Assembly (NCBI RefSeq): GCF_003589595.1 | Contig: NW_020653851.1 | Coordinates: forward strand, 24,396,326-24,460,325 | DNA: 64,000 bases | Source of the DNA: Hyposmocoma kahamanoa | Taxonomy: Eukaryota; Arthropoda; Insecta; Lepidoptera; Cosmopterigidae | Reading direction: 5' to 3' | In this document: in pieces, positions 1-10,815 of the stretch | How the letters are laid out: every line of letters begins with the position of its first letter | Numbering within the stretch: position 1 is the first letter of the stretch | Position numbers and translations under genes: made by a program | The notes under the pieces: generated by a model | Told to the model about the DNA's origin: nothing | What the model saw: only the letters and a program-made list of their open reading frames with translations | Database searches by the model: none

Positions 1-1180
1 ACTAAAACGTAAAATGCAATTCTGAGCATATTTTTAACTTCCTTTTTGCATATTTTGGGGTTATTGTATTTATTTTAATTGAACTACATTCACTTTTTCT
101 TAAGTCACCCTTACGCATATTATTAGTTTTTTTTCTATTATACAATTAATAGTTCCTGGTGAAATGAAAACTACTTTTCTTGCAAATAAATGGTTTCTGT
201 CTTCTCTACTAAAGTATAATACAGATAATCATAATTTTAATTCTATTCTAGGTTGCCTAAAAGCATTTTAGCAAAGGCCGTGCGTGCCGTCATGTCATTT
301 GCGCCTCGCGGAGAAGGGGAAAGGACTAGCCGAAACGTCTCCTTGCTCCATGCGACTGGAGGCACAGCCAATACCAATTTTATAGGACTTGTGTTGTTTC
401 ATATTAAACAGTTGAATGACTTAATTAATAAGAAAATTGCAATAACAACATTAAACAGTAATGTATCTATAACAGAATAAGCTAATGTAAAACATGCCCC
501 AATATTGCAATATTTTTTTCAAGGCAACCTTAGCGTAGCAATTTAGGAGTTGCAAAGAGGGTGCAACCAAAGACACTTCTAAAGGAAGTATTTCAATAAA
601 TACACTATGCATTGAATACTATTAATGTATACATAACAATCTATAATTGTCAATATTGTTACCACCGTGCGTGCATCATTTAACTATTTATTTTAACAAT
701 CAAGCAGTTTTAGTACTAAAATGGTATGAAATGTGTTTACTTTCCTATTATGGAATAATTGCTCATTAAAAATTTCCTGAATGAGAAATAATAAGAAAAT
801 TTCAACATCTTTCTTATAAATTATAGCTACCCTACATGCACAGTGTATCGTATAAGGAGATTGTTATTATGCATCAGTGTGTGTAGTCAGGCGATGTGCC
901 GTGCACGGGACACATCGGCAGCGCATTGTGGCCAAACATTTATTGGTTTTAGGGACGAATAAAAAGTTTAACTTTGCGCTCGCATGGCACCGTGTGAACG
1001 GCGCTGCGAAGGTATTCACGCGACATTCTACTTTAACAGCTTCAAAATAAACATTTCCAATTTTTTCGGATTTTCAATTAAATGGAAGTTTACTACTGTT
1101 TAGCGTGTCACCGTCTTTGTTTTGTTACGAGCACAGAGTTACAAGGGAAAAGTTAATTAATTGTTGACGCCAGGTTATGC
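1..1180. other. AT-rich non-coding DNA
   Basis: No recognisable gene. It is mostly AT-rich, with one GC-richer block at about 253-365 that follows a good splice-acceptor-like sequence (see the separate candidate exon) and another GC-richer stretch at about 870-1030 that looks single-copy. Confidence 0.6.
252..480 (+). other. Possible exon-like open block, unidentified
   Basis: A pyrimidine-rich tract ending in TTCTATTCTAG at about 241-251 looks like a 3' splice site. It is followed by a frame open from 253 to the TAA at 478. The first 40 codons are much richer in GC than the surroundings and read like LPKSILAKAVRAVMSFAPRG; the second half becomes AT-rich and low in coding character. I recognise no domain. 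It could be a terminal exon, an exon of a non-coding RNA, or chance. There is no start codon that I would trust. Confidence 0.15.
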
Positions 1181-1199
1181 ACGACTTTAGAGGTTTTAT

Positions 1200-1320
1200 T
1201 TGTTACTTATCTGATAGTGTTCATGAGACTACTTTGGTGGCCTGTGGTTCGATTCCCGTTAGGATCCATTTGGGAAACCAACTTTTCTAATCTATCTATA
1301 TAATCAGGTAATTGGTATGA
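1200..1320 (+). repeat. tRNA-type B-box SINE remnant
   Basis: The segment at about 1246-1260 contains GGTTCGATTCC, the B-box of a pol III promoter, followed by a short unique body. No intact tRNA cloverleaf is visible, so this is at best the 5' remnant of an old SINE. Confidence 0.25.
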
Positions 1321-1413
1321 TAGTTGCCAAGTTCTTCGACATCAATTCGACATTAATTCTTTCAGATCTGAATGCTTTTTTGTTTTTTCACAAGGTCTAT
1401 GACACTATAATAT

Positions 1414-1545
1414 TTAGTAGCTCCTTGTGTGAGAGTTCGTCCAGGGAAGTACTGCCACCTTACCTATTTCTGCTACCAAGCAGTAATGTGAGCATTATTG
1501 TGTTTCGGTTTTGAAGGGTAAGGGTACTGGTGACTCTAAAATTTG
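1414..1545 (+). repeat. Family-A dispersed repeat, 5' fragment
   Basis: It begins with the family head (TAGCTCCTTGTG...GTTCGTCCAGGGAAG) and runs through the TACTGCCACCTTACC and AGCAGTAATGTGAGCATTA blocks to GAAGGGTAAGGGTACTGGTGA, then stops. The 3' half of the ~300-bp unit is missing. Confidence 0.75.
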
Positions 1546-1875
1546 CTTGTAATATGAAAACGTTTGCTGTCGTCACCTTAGATTGATGAATTGTTGTGAT
1601 TATAACTATCCTCCTCAATATTTTAAAACACGCGGTGAAGACAAACTAGAGCAAAGATTATTAATCTTTTATACCAAACTCGTTGCAATAAAGTAATTTA
1701 TAGGAATAACTGTTTCAACATGTGTATAATTGTGTACAATAAATCACCAAACGAAATTAAATTGTTACAACGACATACTTTTAAACTACAATTGACAAAA
1801 TGGCTTTTGACATATACACTTTAATATAATAAAGATGACGATGAAAGCTTAAAACCATTTTCTCGTAGAAATGAA

Positions 1876-1970
1876 ACAACAAATATACGCGTTTGAAAAA
1901 CAAATATACGCGATTTAAATCCGGAAAAAATAGTTTCATTACCTATGTGTAACAATCGCGAAAACCTAAG
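1876..1970 (-). repeat. Foldback-type repeat, partial copy
   Basis: It carries the block AAACAAATATACGCGATT, then TAAATCCGGAAAAAATAG, then TGTAACAATCGCGAAAACC, which recurs at 2355-2441 almost unchanged. The start of the block is itself duplicated in tandem at about 1879-1910. Its GTGTAACAATCGCGAAAA end also follows the copy at 29 kb, so this end belongs to the repeat. Confidence 0.65.
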
Positions 1971-2239
1971 AACTCGATATGACCATCTTCTCGGTTGAAA
2001 TTACGGTGTTTTTTAATTTCAATAGCTTCACGTACGATTCTACTATAGTGATGACGTTCTGTAGAAAGGATCTTGGGATTATGAAGCTCAATCCAGTAGT
2101 TTGGTCCTGGTTCCAGCAAAAGAAGATGCTGACACCCGTCTCTTCAGTCCCTTCGAGGCCATGGACGTTGCAATATGTCCGAAACGTCGAGGTAAATCAA
2201 ATAAAATATGTCTCATACGTGATTAAGTCCCGAATTAAA

Positions 2240-2445
2240 AATTTTCTAAATTTAGGAAATGAAACTATTTTTCCGGATTTAATTGGCGTATATATTTTTT
2301 TCAAACAAACCGACGTTTCGGGCCCTTTACAGGTCCCATGGTCACGTTGACTGATTTATTTGAAAAAACAAATATACGCGATTTAAATCCGGAAAAATAG
2401 TTTCATTTCCTATGTGTAACAATCGCGAAAACCTAAGAACTTTTC
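2240..2445. repeat. Foldback repeat with two inverted arms
   Basis: Left arm, about 2258-2310, reads GAAACTATTTTTCCGGATTT and on to TTTTTTTCAAA. Right arm, about 2358-2411, is its reverse complement. The centre (about 2312-2350) holds CCGACGTTTCGGGCCC and a CAGGTCCCATGGTCACG block seen in the copies near 29 and 36 kb. The arms could form a stem of about 50 bp. No protein is encoded, and the open frame that crosses it is repeat-derived. Confidence 0.65.
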
Positions 2446-2465
2446 TAAATTTGTTCTGGTCTAGG

Positions 2466-2500
2466 TTTTTTATGATACCAAGTGACGGAATACGCAAGTT
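2466..2500 (-). repeat. Family-A repeat, 3'-tail fragment
   Basis: TTTTTTATGATACCAAGTGA followed by CGG matches the reverse complement of the family-A 3' end (CCGTCACTTGGTATTATAAAAAA). Only the last ~35 bp are present. Confidence 0.55.
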
Positions 2501-2559
2501 GAGTGATGCGTGGTAGTCTAGCACATCGTTGTTATTATTAAGGTAAGGTATTAAGAATT

Positions 2560-3720
2560 GGACCTCGCTAACCTGGTAAGGGCGCGCGCCTGCTTACGTG
2601 TAGACAACGATATGCCATAAAATAGTTCTCGTACTAAAACATTGTTTTAATATGAGCGCGGTGCGAGTCCAAGCGCTCAAGTGGGGTGCGATCCTAAGTT
2701 GAAATAAATAACATGCCAAAACTAGTAAAGGATTACTTTGGCTTAACACCAGTATATTTAACTTTAGCGAGAATTTGTAAAACGACAAGTGCCTATATGT
2801 AAGTGTAGGGATGTTCTGTTATACCTGGTTGTAGCGATACCTACGTCCTTATTCAATGTCGTTCCTAAGACGTTATATTACGTACTTCATGGCAATAAAG
2901 TAGATTTAGGCTCGATATCACGTAATAAAGGGGATTTAGTCGACAAATTTTAATGTTCGCACTCCGAGGGACTATTTGTAAGCCGGGATACCGTGCGTGA
3001 CGCGCGGGGCGGGGGGCGAGGCTGCCACACTGCAAGCTATTCGAGTGTGCCGTAATTAGGCGGCTTATTTATTCACCGACCAATTTAATCATCTCGATCG
3101 CGGGAGTATTGCGCGATATGAATAATGTTAATACAGGGACCAGACTATGCTTTACCAGGGCAGATTTTGAGAGTTCCGTATTGCTTAAGCTATGTTATCT
3201 TACCATGAAAGCAATAGGCTCGAAGATGATGCTACAATCGTTAACGTTGATGAAGATGTTTTGACCTAAATTCTGGACCAATTCAAACTTCATGGAAATC
3301 CTTACAATGACTGTATTGTAAACGTTTGAGCAGCTGGCACCTCCAACTTAAAAGTTCTTAACAAAGATCCAGCGCATTTTCGCATTTTCTTTACAACATT
3401 ATTGTATTTTTTTAAGTTTCCTGGAAGATCTATTGTTATGCTTCTCTCATATTGTTTATTGTTTGTTATTGCGTTGTTTGCTACCCTTAAACGTTTCTCG
3501 CAATGATTAACGCTCGGCCTGCGATGTGTTTGTCTTAATTGTACGAAGTTCGCGCCCCTAATGGCCCGACGCCCTGTTTCATTATTATGTTAATCAAATG
3601 GATGAATCTTTCCAGTTTTAATTACTCGCCGTATAATAAGGCCTACTAACTTTTTATTCGCGGGCAGTCCCGATGTTGCAATAATTCCGCCATTGTCTTC
3701 GCCGATGAGAAGAGCAACTT
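2560..3720. other. Non-coding DNA with a GC-rich island
   Basis: No gene is recognised. A GC-rich island with CGCGCGGGGCGGGGGGCG lies at about 3000-3018 and is followed by GCTGCCACACTGCAAGCTA, which has a one-mismatch twin at 59396. A short coding-looking stretch around 3212-3330 (ATIVNVDEDVLT, stop, ILDQFKLHGNPYNDCIVNV) is interrupted by a stop and not recognised. Confidence 0.5.
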
Positions 3721-3735
3721 ATCGCCAGATGGCGC
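3721..3735. promoter_or_regulatory. CTCF-like insulator motif
   Basis: ATCGCCAGATGGCGCT is a palindrome-like match to the insect CTCF core (a CGCCAGATGGCGC type). No expression or binding data can be seen here, and a single short motif can occur by chance. Confidence 0.3.
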
Positions 3736-6310
3736 TTTGTGTTTGTTAATGTTATTAAAACTTTGTGTCGGAGCCAAGGATTGGAATGTTTTTGGTGATT
3801 ATTTTTTGTTGATTAGTGAACTGATGGAATGTGGGTGTGTTGTATTCACGCTATCCTGTCAATATATCAGGTCTGATAGTAAATTGACCCGTTTCAAACG
3901 AGTGGTCACTCAACATAAAGTCAAGTCAAGCTCACGTAAACATGAACTTGGACACCCTATTTCTAGTAATGATAAGTTATTTTTACATTTTAAACTCTTT
4001 CCAATGAACGCAATTATTAAAATGCTAGAAACAGTTGATCACGAGTCCATGTTGTTTCGATGTTACGTAATGGTACGAATGTGTTTTCTGGGTACTAACT
4101 AGACTTTAATTTTGCAAAAATTAAAAACTGTCCGTGTTCCGTTTCTAATATTTTGTAAATCAGCAAAACGTTTTTTTCTTGTTTTGCGCTGCGTTCAAGT
4201 CTCCCGGCGCGCGGCGGCGCCGTGATGCCATGGGCGGCGGTGGGCGGACGCGGGTTCGCACTGCCACTACCACTCGACGTTTTTTTTTCGCTGATTATAA
4301 GAAGTTCTGCATGTCAAATGAAAGTTTGTAACGTGATTAAATTGAACACAAGAAACAGAAAACAAAGCACGCGTGATGAAACTGTATAACAACACAATTT
4401 AACGTTCTAACTAACGTCTATAAAATATGCAATGACAACGAAAAATAATCGAATAAGATGTAATATTTTGACACAGCATTCATCTACGGATTTGACAAAA
4501 TGACAACGTAAAGAATATTGACGTTAAAGATTTTCTCATTTCCTTAAATCAAAAAATGAAATGTAACGTTCATTTTATTTAGACCTTTTACTTGTAACTT
4601 ATCAATAAATTATTTCGTTTATTTCCTACAAGTACTAGGATGTGTTTATCTACTCAGAGAAATACTGTTTAGTATAGAGTTACCAAAAACAACAATGCTG
4701 TCTGAATCAAAATCGCAACATTTATTTTACAGATGGATATGTGTTAGACGTACGATCTGTTGGTTCGCTTCCGCCGTTCGATCGTCCCCTATAATAGGCC
4801 ACGCGCAAGATCGGACGGCAGATTTGTCAACCCGGTGTTATGTTGTCGTTTTGAAGAAATCGTTTTCTATATGCCCCTTTCTATGCTACCCAAATTTGCA
4901 TGAGAAGTTTTTCCACAATGCTGTAAGCATTTCTTTTTAGGTTTCACTCTAAAAGTTATAAAATAAGAAGGGGATAGAGATTTATAATGTAGTATAGTTG
5001 CAGAAATGTGACGCCAACGCCGAGGCGTTGCCTTCACGGTGTCATCGCTGCGACATTCCGTGCAGGACAAAAGAAACGGGAAGAACGTTTGAGAAAGGTG
5101 ATGCCAAGTTTGTTCGAATCGCATGATCGCGCATTAATCTTTTCTGTTGGCAAAGCCGAGAACTTACGAGCACCTATACGTGGATTTATACATAATATAA
5201 AATGTCATCTTTCTATACATATATGTCTATCTATGTAGTATCAATATATAACACCCATGACGGCTGTTGTTGTTTCTCCAGTCTGCATTTACGTGACCTA
5301 TCTGTATTGTTACCTGACACCAGATTGCGCCACACGTCGCCGACAAGTGCAATTCATGTAGATTAGTTGCAAATTGTATGTACGCTCAACCTTAAGGTAT
5401 ATATTACATGAGTGTTTTATTGTAATATTACGTATGTTAGTTTATAAGGCATGTATTTATACCCTGAATACAAATAAACAAATAAAAATTGTCGTGTGCT
5501 TAAAACCCGGATAATTTCAAGAATATGACAAAGAAGCTAACTCGCTTTATCGTTGATCTTTAACATTATTCACCCATTAAACGTTTCTTGTTGGGTATGA
5601 TTTTCTTCTAAGACAAAGTTTTAGGCCGGTGTGAGTTGGGGACCTCACATTTTGTGCCACAAGCAAATATCACCGATGTTTTTCTTCACATAAATTTCAG
5701 AGATTGACCTCTAAATTTAGAAGCGACCGTTCTTTTATCGCCGACCTTATCTTAACTGTCTAGATTTTGTTCAGTAGCATTCCCGTATTTTATGAAAATC
5801 TGTTTAATTTAAGTATGCAACAACTTACCGCATGTTTTAATCACTTTGTATTATATATTCAGGTTTTAATTGAGCAGTAAGCAAATAAGGTATTTAATGT
5901 TTGGCTGGTACCAAATCACAATCATTACGATAGCAGCAAAAGCGGTAATTCCAAACTTACTTTCAAGATCTAAACCTCATAATCCACTAACCAACAATTG
6001 TATCTTCGCGTCCCAGCGGGCGCATTGGCTCTCGCCGCAGCAGCAGCGCTCGGCTCGCCGGCGAAGCCCGTCACTGGCGGCGAACGGGTTAATTTGTCGC
6101 CGCGGCACTATTGCCCCGCTGAGTCTACAATGACATGGTTGTATTACCCTGCTGTCCAACGTTCAAGATATATGTATATCCAATAACCGAGTGGCGCGAC
6201 TCCGTTGTAACTTAATGTATTTATTCACACGCTTTGCTTTTGTTTATTATGTAACAGAGTGAAGAATACTGTGATCCGTAAAATATAATAATATATGTGA
6301 TTTGAAAAAG
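3736..6310. other. Non-coding DNA, no gene seen
   Basis: Open frames here (the longest about 121 codons near 3737-4102) have no recognisable domains, lack credible starts and have AT-driven composition. GC-rich islands lie at about 4200-4265 and 6005-6120. They may be regulatory, but nothing defines them. Confidence 0.5.
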
Positions 6311-6315
6311 GATGA

Positions 6316-6411
6316 AAAGTTGATGTATGTGAGGTTCGAGAGTTGCGTCAGGATAGAGTAAAGTGGCGTTCCATGGTCTCTGTCTACCCCTTCTGTGGGA
6401 CTAGGGCATGA
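6316..6411 (+). pseudogene. LINE C-terminal fragment (extreme end)
   Basis: The frame reads KVDVCEVRELRQDRVKWRSM then VSVYPFCGTRA and a stop (TGA 6409-6411). The pattern V.EAR.VC.DR..WRS.VSAYP.G.RA is the extreme C-terminus of a common insect RTE/jockey-like LINE polyprotein. Everything upstream of this tail is missing, so it is a severely 5'-truncated copy. A second copy of the same C-terminal region follows about 30 bp downstream. Confidence 0.6.
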
Positions 6412-6439
6412 GCTTACGTATTCATGAAAATGTAGTGAC

Positions 6440-6690
6440 GAAAATAGAGAAAGGTATGTTGAGGTGGTTTGGGCTTAAGTAGAATGGCGAAAGATATATG
6501 TCGGAACGACCGAGAGGGACGATCTCAGATCAAATAAAAAATGTCTTTAAAACGACTGAAATGAGGAGTGAGAAGAACCGGAGGGCTTATTTAAAAAAAT
6601 CGATAAATGTATGTGTGGCAAGATGACTGTGTCAGGATTATGCGAAGAAGTGATCTATTGTCTCTGTCTATACCAATGGAAATGCAAAGG
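6440..6690 (+). pseudogene. LINE C-terminal fragment, second copy
   Basis: One frame reads EKGMLRWFGLK, stop, NGERYMSERPRGTISDQIKN, then EKNRRAYLKKSINVCVARDD. This matches the 'RGMLRWFGHVERM...GRGRPR..W.DQ....R..RRA.MKRLMNVDEA' end found in many insect LINE polyproteins, with stops and substitutions. A related, equally degraded copy lies at 29585-29850. Two copies of the same end in direct order suggest successive insertions or a rearranged element. Confidence 0.65.
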
Positions 6691-6723
6691 TTATAAGTAC
6701 GTTTGTTATATGTGTATGTAACT

Positions 6724-6918
6724 GCATCCGTGGACGAACGATTACCGGGTCGGGAGAAATGTTAGTAAAATAAATGTAGGCCACATTTATTTTTCTCATG
6801 AGTTTGGGTGTAATTTGTCGTTGTCTATGTGTGTCCATGGCACCCGCGATTTCCCTAGTGAGTGACAGGATTTGCCTAGTGCGGGCCGGTGAGTGTGTGC
6901 GTTATTATTATTGTTATG
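6724..6918 (+). repeat. SINE1 copy with deleted tRNA head
   Basis: It starts GCATCCGTGGACGAACGATTACCG and jumps directly to GGTCGGGAGAAAT, so the part of the tRNA-like head containing the B box is deleted. The body (GAGTTTGGGTGTAATTTGTC, GTGTCCATGGCACCCGCGA) and the GTGTGTGCGTTATTATTATT tail match the full copies at 12855 and 23548. A family-A repeat abuts its tail. Confidence 0.8.
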
Positions 6919-6929
6919 TAGTAAATTTT

Positions 6930-7235
6930 AGTAGCTGTAGAGCTTGTGAGAGAGAGTTCGTCCAGGGAAGTACTGCCGCCTTATCTATTTCTGCCGCAAA
7001 GCAGCAATGTGAGCATTACTGTGTTCCGGTTTTGAAGGGTAAGAATGCTGGTGAAATTACAGGCACATGGGACTTGTCAACTTATGTCTCAGGGTGGCGG
7101 GCGCAGTTTCAGTGCCCCTCAGATCTAGCTGATTTAAAGCTCTGAGTGGCACTGCAACTGTTATGGACAGGCGTGTAGCTTACCATCAGGCGCACGACTT
7201 GTTCGTCCCGTCGCTTAATATAAAAAAAATAATTA
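6930..7235 (+). repeat. Family-A dispersed repeat, full length
   Basis: It covers the whole unit, from GTAGAGCTTGTGAGAGAGAG through the TACTGCCGCCTTATCTATTT and GGTGAAATTACAGGCACATG blocks to TCGTCCCGTCGCTTAATATA plus an A-run. It has no terminal inverted repeats and no coding potential. A directional A-rich end and repeated start points suggest a retroposed (SINE-like) unit or a LINE 3' fragment, but no tRNA head is present. Confidence 0.8.
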
Positions 7236-8690
7236 GTATAATTTTACACCAATTGGTTGCACTGCATCGTATTGAATTAATAATTTCACGCGAAGATCAT
7301 TTTAATATAAACGCCAATGTGGTCACAAAATGTTTGACGGCCATTGAAATGACAAGCACCGCAATCGATAGCACATGCCGCGATAACAATACTTGTGCAA
7401 ACGTGTAAACAGATCGCGACCGTGTTTTGTCGCAGCATTTGACAGCCGCCCCACTGTCGCGACAAACGACACCTGGATGTAGCAACGTAATGTTTACAAT
7501 ACCTGTCATAGTGTGACAGTGTGGACGGGCAAAGTTGCAGTATGGGTTACTAGTGGGATTTGTATGTACATTTACATAACACGTGAATACCCTAAAGTTA
7601 TCTTTATAAAAAATATAATAATTATTTATTCATGTACTCACGCCTTTGAATTCCCACTGCGTGTGTGCCTACACACAGTCACTGTTTTACGCCGTTTCTG
7701 CTTCACATAAATTCATCGATATTTTTTTTATAAGCCCTCTTATTCTTCCCACTATCACTATTCTCGACTTTTTTCTTTATTTGAATGCCTTTAGTGACCG
7801 TCCTCTTTTAATATTGTCTTCCACGTTGGCTCTATATATCTCTTTCGCCACTGTACCTTCGTTACCTTACCTTAGTTTCTTTAATTTTGTCACTACGTTT
7901 TGTTACAAAGCACATGACTTTCATAAATATATGTTCTAACAACAACGTTCACATTATAACAACTTTTATCATTTCCGTTTCTGGCTTGTATATAGAAGCA
8001 TACGCGATGTAAACATTTACACAGCCGCGAATTACCTACTCATGTTTACCCTGGATCATTTTCCACGTAGCGAAATATTATAACATCCTTAATATTTCCA
8101 CTCAGCTACTAGGATGTGTAGGGTAGAGGAAACCTATCCTAGTAGCTCGCACTCATTTAAGCGTTAGATCATACAGGGCATACATATTTACAACGTCTGT
8201 GGACATAATGCTATTTCTATTTTTAGAGAATCAAGTTTTCTATTTATTTATCGTATATATCATGCTTCGCCAACACCGAAACAGGTTTTTAAGGACCTTG
8301 TTGTATGTCACTTTCAACTTTAATTTAACGATCTCGTTGGCGTAACATTTTGTAGCATAATTTTTTTATAACCTATTTGAAAAACATTCAAAAGTAATAA
8401 TGATCGGTTTTTATGTATATTACTATTCAGATATTCTCAGATTACACTTACACCATTATGGATAAGACGCGTCTTTGCGGTCCACTATTCTAGCATTATT
8501 TCGTAGTCCACAGTTTTAGTGAATGCTGTAAAATAAGCACACTTGAGCCCGGCAACGCATAGCCTGTCACGTAAACGCCGCGAAATGGATAACTTTGCAT
8601 GCGTCTATGTGAAGATTTTCACATTATGACTAAGTAACGATGGTTGAAAGGGCAGAATATAGAACAATACGTCAATTGAAGCAAGTAATT
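7236..8690. other. Non-coding DNA with a short hairpin
   Basis: No gene is recognised. It includes a perfect 12-bp inverted repeat at 8104-8115 / 8136-8147 (AGCTACTAGGAT ... ATCCTAGTAGCT) with a 20-nt loop. The remainder is AT-rich. Confidence 0.5.
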
Positions 8691-8697
8691 AATGACT

Positions 8698-9380
8698 ATG
8701 CAATGCTACAACTTTTAAATCTCTATAAAGCAGAGGTTCTATCGTGTATAGAGTATTGATGCCATTTTTGGGTCGGGTCTGCCCGATACCAGTTAGCTGC
8801 CTTGGACTTGGCGGAGCGAAAAGTAACCTAATATCGAGGATTCTCTTGTGAATTCGAAGGTACAAAATCTTGCCCACCACGGAAAAGTGACCTGCTTATC
8901 GGTTTTCTATCGGACACGTTTCAGAGATGTGCGCAAGCACTTTTCAATTTAGTTCCACCCTCACCGTTTCTCCTACGGTCGAGTTGTAAGTCTCGAACAC
9001 TTCATCATACCATTGATTTTCCACCCACTCGAACCATATGCTTTGCTTCCTCCTTACTAGCACGTATGGCAAAGTATTAGAAAGTCTGTGGTTCCGAGAA
9101 TTGCAGTTTGGGACTAAGCGAGACTAGCGTGAATGTATATATTTTTATTAAGCTGTTATAGCTTAAAAAACACCACCTTTAGCATTTCTTTGGGTTGCGG
9201 GATAGTTTTGAGCGTTAACTGTTACATAACCGTTTTTCCGCTCGATCCGCCGATGAGCAACCGCAGCGAGCAAATGTCTGTATTGCCTGTTATGCAACAC
9301 AGAACGTAGAAAGTACAAACATTTTACTTACAACAATGGTATTAATATATATAAAAAAACCTAACTTACGTTAGATACCT
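8698..9380 (+). pseudogene. Jockey/R1-like LINE RT C-terminal remnant
   Basis: The frame beginning near 8705 reads LLNLYKAEVLSCIEY, stop, CHFWVGSARYQLAALD, and later SDTFQRCAQALFNLVPPSPF and PPTRTICFASSLLARMAKY. These match the 'LYKAQVRSCMEYCSHLW.GSA.YQL.ALDS.ERRA' thumb region and the 'PP.RT..F.SSF..RTAK.WN.LP' tail of insect jockey-like LINE reverse transcriptases. Several stops and frameshifts are present. The 3' part beyond the frame aligns with the copy at 20670-21250, which defines the extent. Confidence 0.7.
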
Positions 9381-9389
9381 TTTGAAAAA

Positions 9390-9445
9390 AATGTCATTGA
9401 TATACCACCCCTTAAGCGCTTTGCTCCTTCCTAATACGTACTGTA
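9390..9445 (+). repeat. Short extra fragment of the same LINE
   Basis: CATTGATATACCACCCC...GCTTTGCTCCTTCCTAATAC repeats the segment at about 20888-20942 of the other LINE copy. It lies directly after the LINE end at 9380, so part of the element is present twice. Confidence 0.4.
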
Positions 9446-10447
9446 TGTATCAATGTGACGGACGATTTGTTTGATATCATAAAAATAATAAAAGTAAGTA
9501 TTAATTTTTTGCTGTCGCTTTTAGTGCAGACAATTTCACCGCAGTCTGGGACTTTGGATGGCTAAACTTACCATTTGGCGGAGTAACTGGCAGACTTGCA
9601 TAGATACAGTACTACGGATATTCACCAAACGATTTGTTTCCCTGTGTTCCGCCACGGTCATTCGTCATGGACTGTTTTGTTCCTCCAAAGTGTAATAAAA
9701 ATACTCGTACTTTGTTCAATAACAATCATGGTTTTTATCATGTAGCATATACGAGTGTTATGCCATTAGATTCATAGCATCTATATTCATTATCATCGAC
9801 CTATTTTAGCGGGCTTTGGTTATAGTAAGCCACGCTGGCCTAATGACCGTTAAACACTTCACACGTTTGCTAAAGGTTACGGACGGTTGCTTCTCAGTTG
9901 ATAGGTAGATGGTTCGAATCCCGTTGACGTTATATATCTGTGACTTTAATTAGTCACTTGCCTACATTATGTACACAAACATCGTAAAAAAATCTGCATG
10001 AAGATTTACAAGTCTCGGAGAACGTATAAGCTCCTTTCGTAGAGGAGCCCCGTGGCCAGCAGTTGAATGTGTAATGGCTTGCCGATGACGATTAATGAAA
10101 AAGGGACCCACTGCGTTAAACCAGCTCGCACATCGCACCAGGTAATGAATATTATAATACATACTCTAGTATCAATCAATGAACCGAATTATCGAATTGC
10201 CATTGCAATTAGCCGATGTTTACTTTATCGACAATCATATTGCGCTAATCGGGACTTAGTATTCCTATTGTACCCTCTGTCTACCCCTGCGCACTCTCTC
10301 GCCCCACGCCTCGCTTCATTTAGTCGCCGGCTAGGGTTGTTAAATAACAAACGAACTCCAAAAATTAAGCTAAACGTATTAAGTAAAACGCAACAGTACG
10401 ACTCTATTTTTTTAAAACATTCCGATATAGTGTATACTCATGGATCT
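9446..10447. other. Non-coding DNA with a B-box remnant
   Basis: No gene seen. At about 9916-9935 a GATGGTTCGAATCCCGTTGA sequence resembles a pol III B-box and may be a SINE relic. The 128-codon open frame at 10067-10453 has no domain and runs into the family-A copy. Confidence 0.45.
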
Positions 10448-10765
10448 TTTTAATTTTTTTATGATATCAACGACGGACGACTAAGTCGTGTGGCTGGCGG
10501 TAGGCGGTCAGCGACACACCTGTCCATAGCATTGCGGTGTCACTCACTTTAAATCGCAAAGATCCGAGGGCCACTGCCACTGCAGCCGTCCCCCTAACAA
10601 CGTAAGTTGACACGTCTCAAGCGGCTGTAATTTCACCGGCACCCTTACCATTCTAAAGCGAAACACTGTAATGCTCACATTACTACTTGGCGGCAGAAAA
10701 AGGTAAGGTGGCAATTAGTTCCCTGGATGAACTCTTTCACTAGGAGCTCTACTGCCAAAAACTAC
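10448..10765 (-). repeat. Family-A dispersed repeat, full length
   Basis: In reverse orientation it runs from the tail (TTTTTTTATGATATCAACGA) through the CCACTGCCACTGCAGCCGTC block to the head (CACTAGGAGCTCTACTGCC). It is diverged but complete. Confidence 0.8.
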
Positions 10766-10815
10766 ATATTTGAAGAAACCATAAAAAAAGGTTAAATTAT
10801 CACATTATAATTTAA

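Noticed and set aside
1979..2350. 123-codon forward gene
   Set aside because: Most of the frame runs through the foldback repeat, and the remainder has no coding signature.
3737..4102. 121-codon forward gene
   Set aside because: It has no ATG at its start, no domain and an AT-driven composition.
8104..8147. microRNA precursor
   Set aside because: The total length of 44 nt is too short for a canonical pre-miRNA and no known mature sequence is recognised.
10067..10453. 128-codon forward gene
   Set aside because: It is unrecognised and ends at the family-A tail, with no supporting signals.
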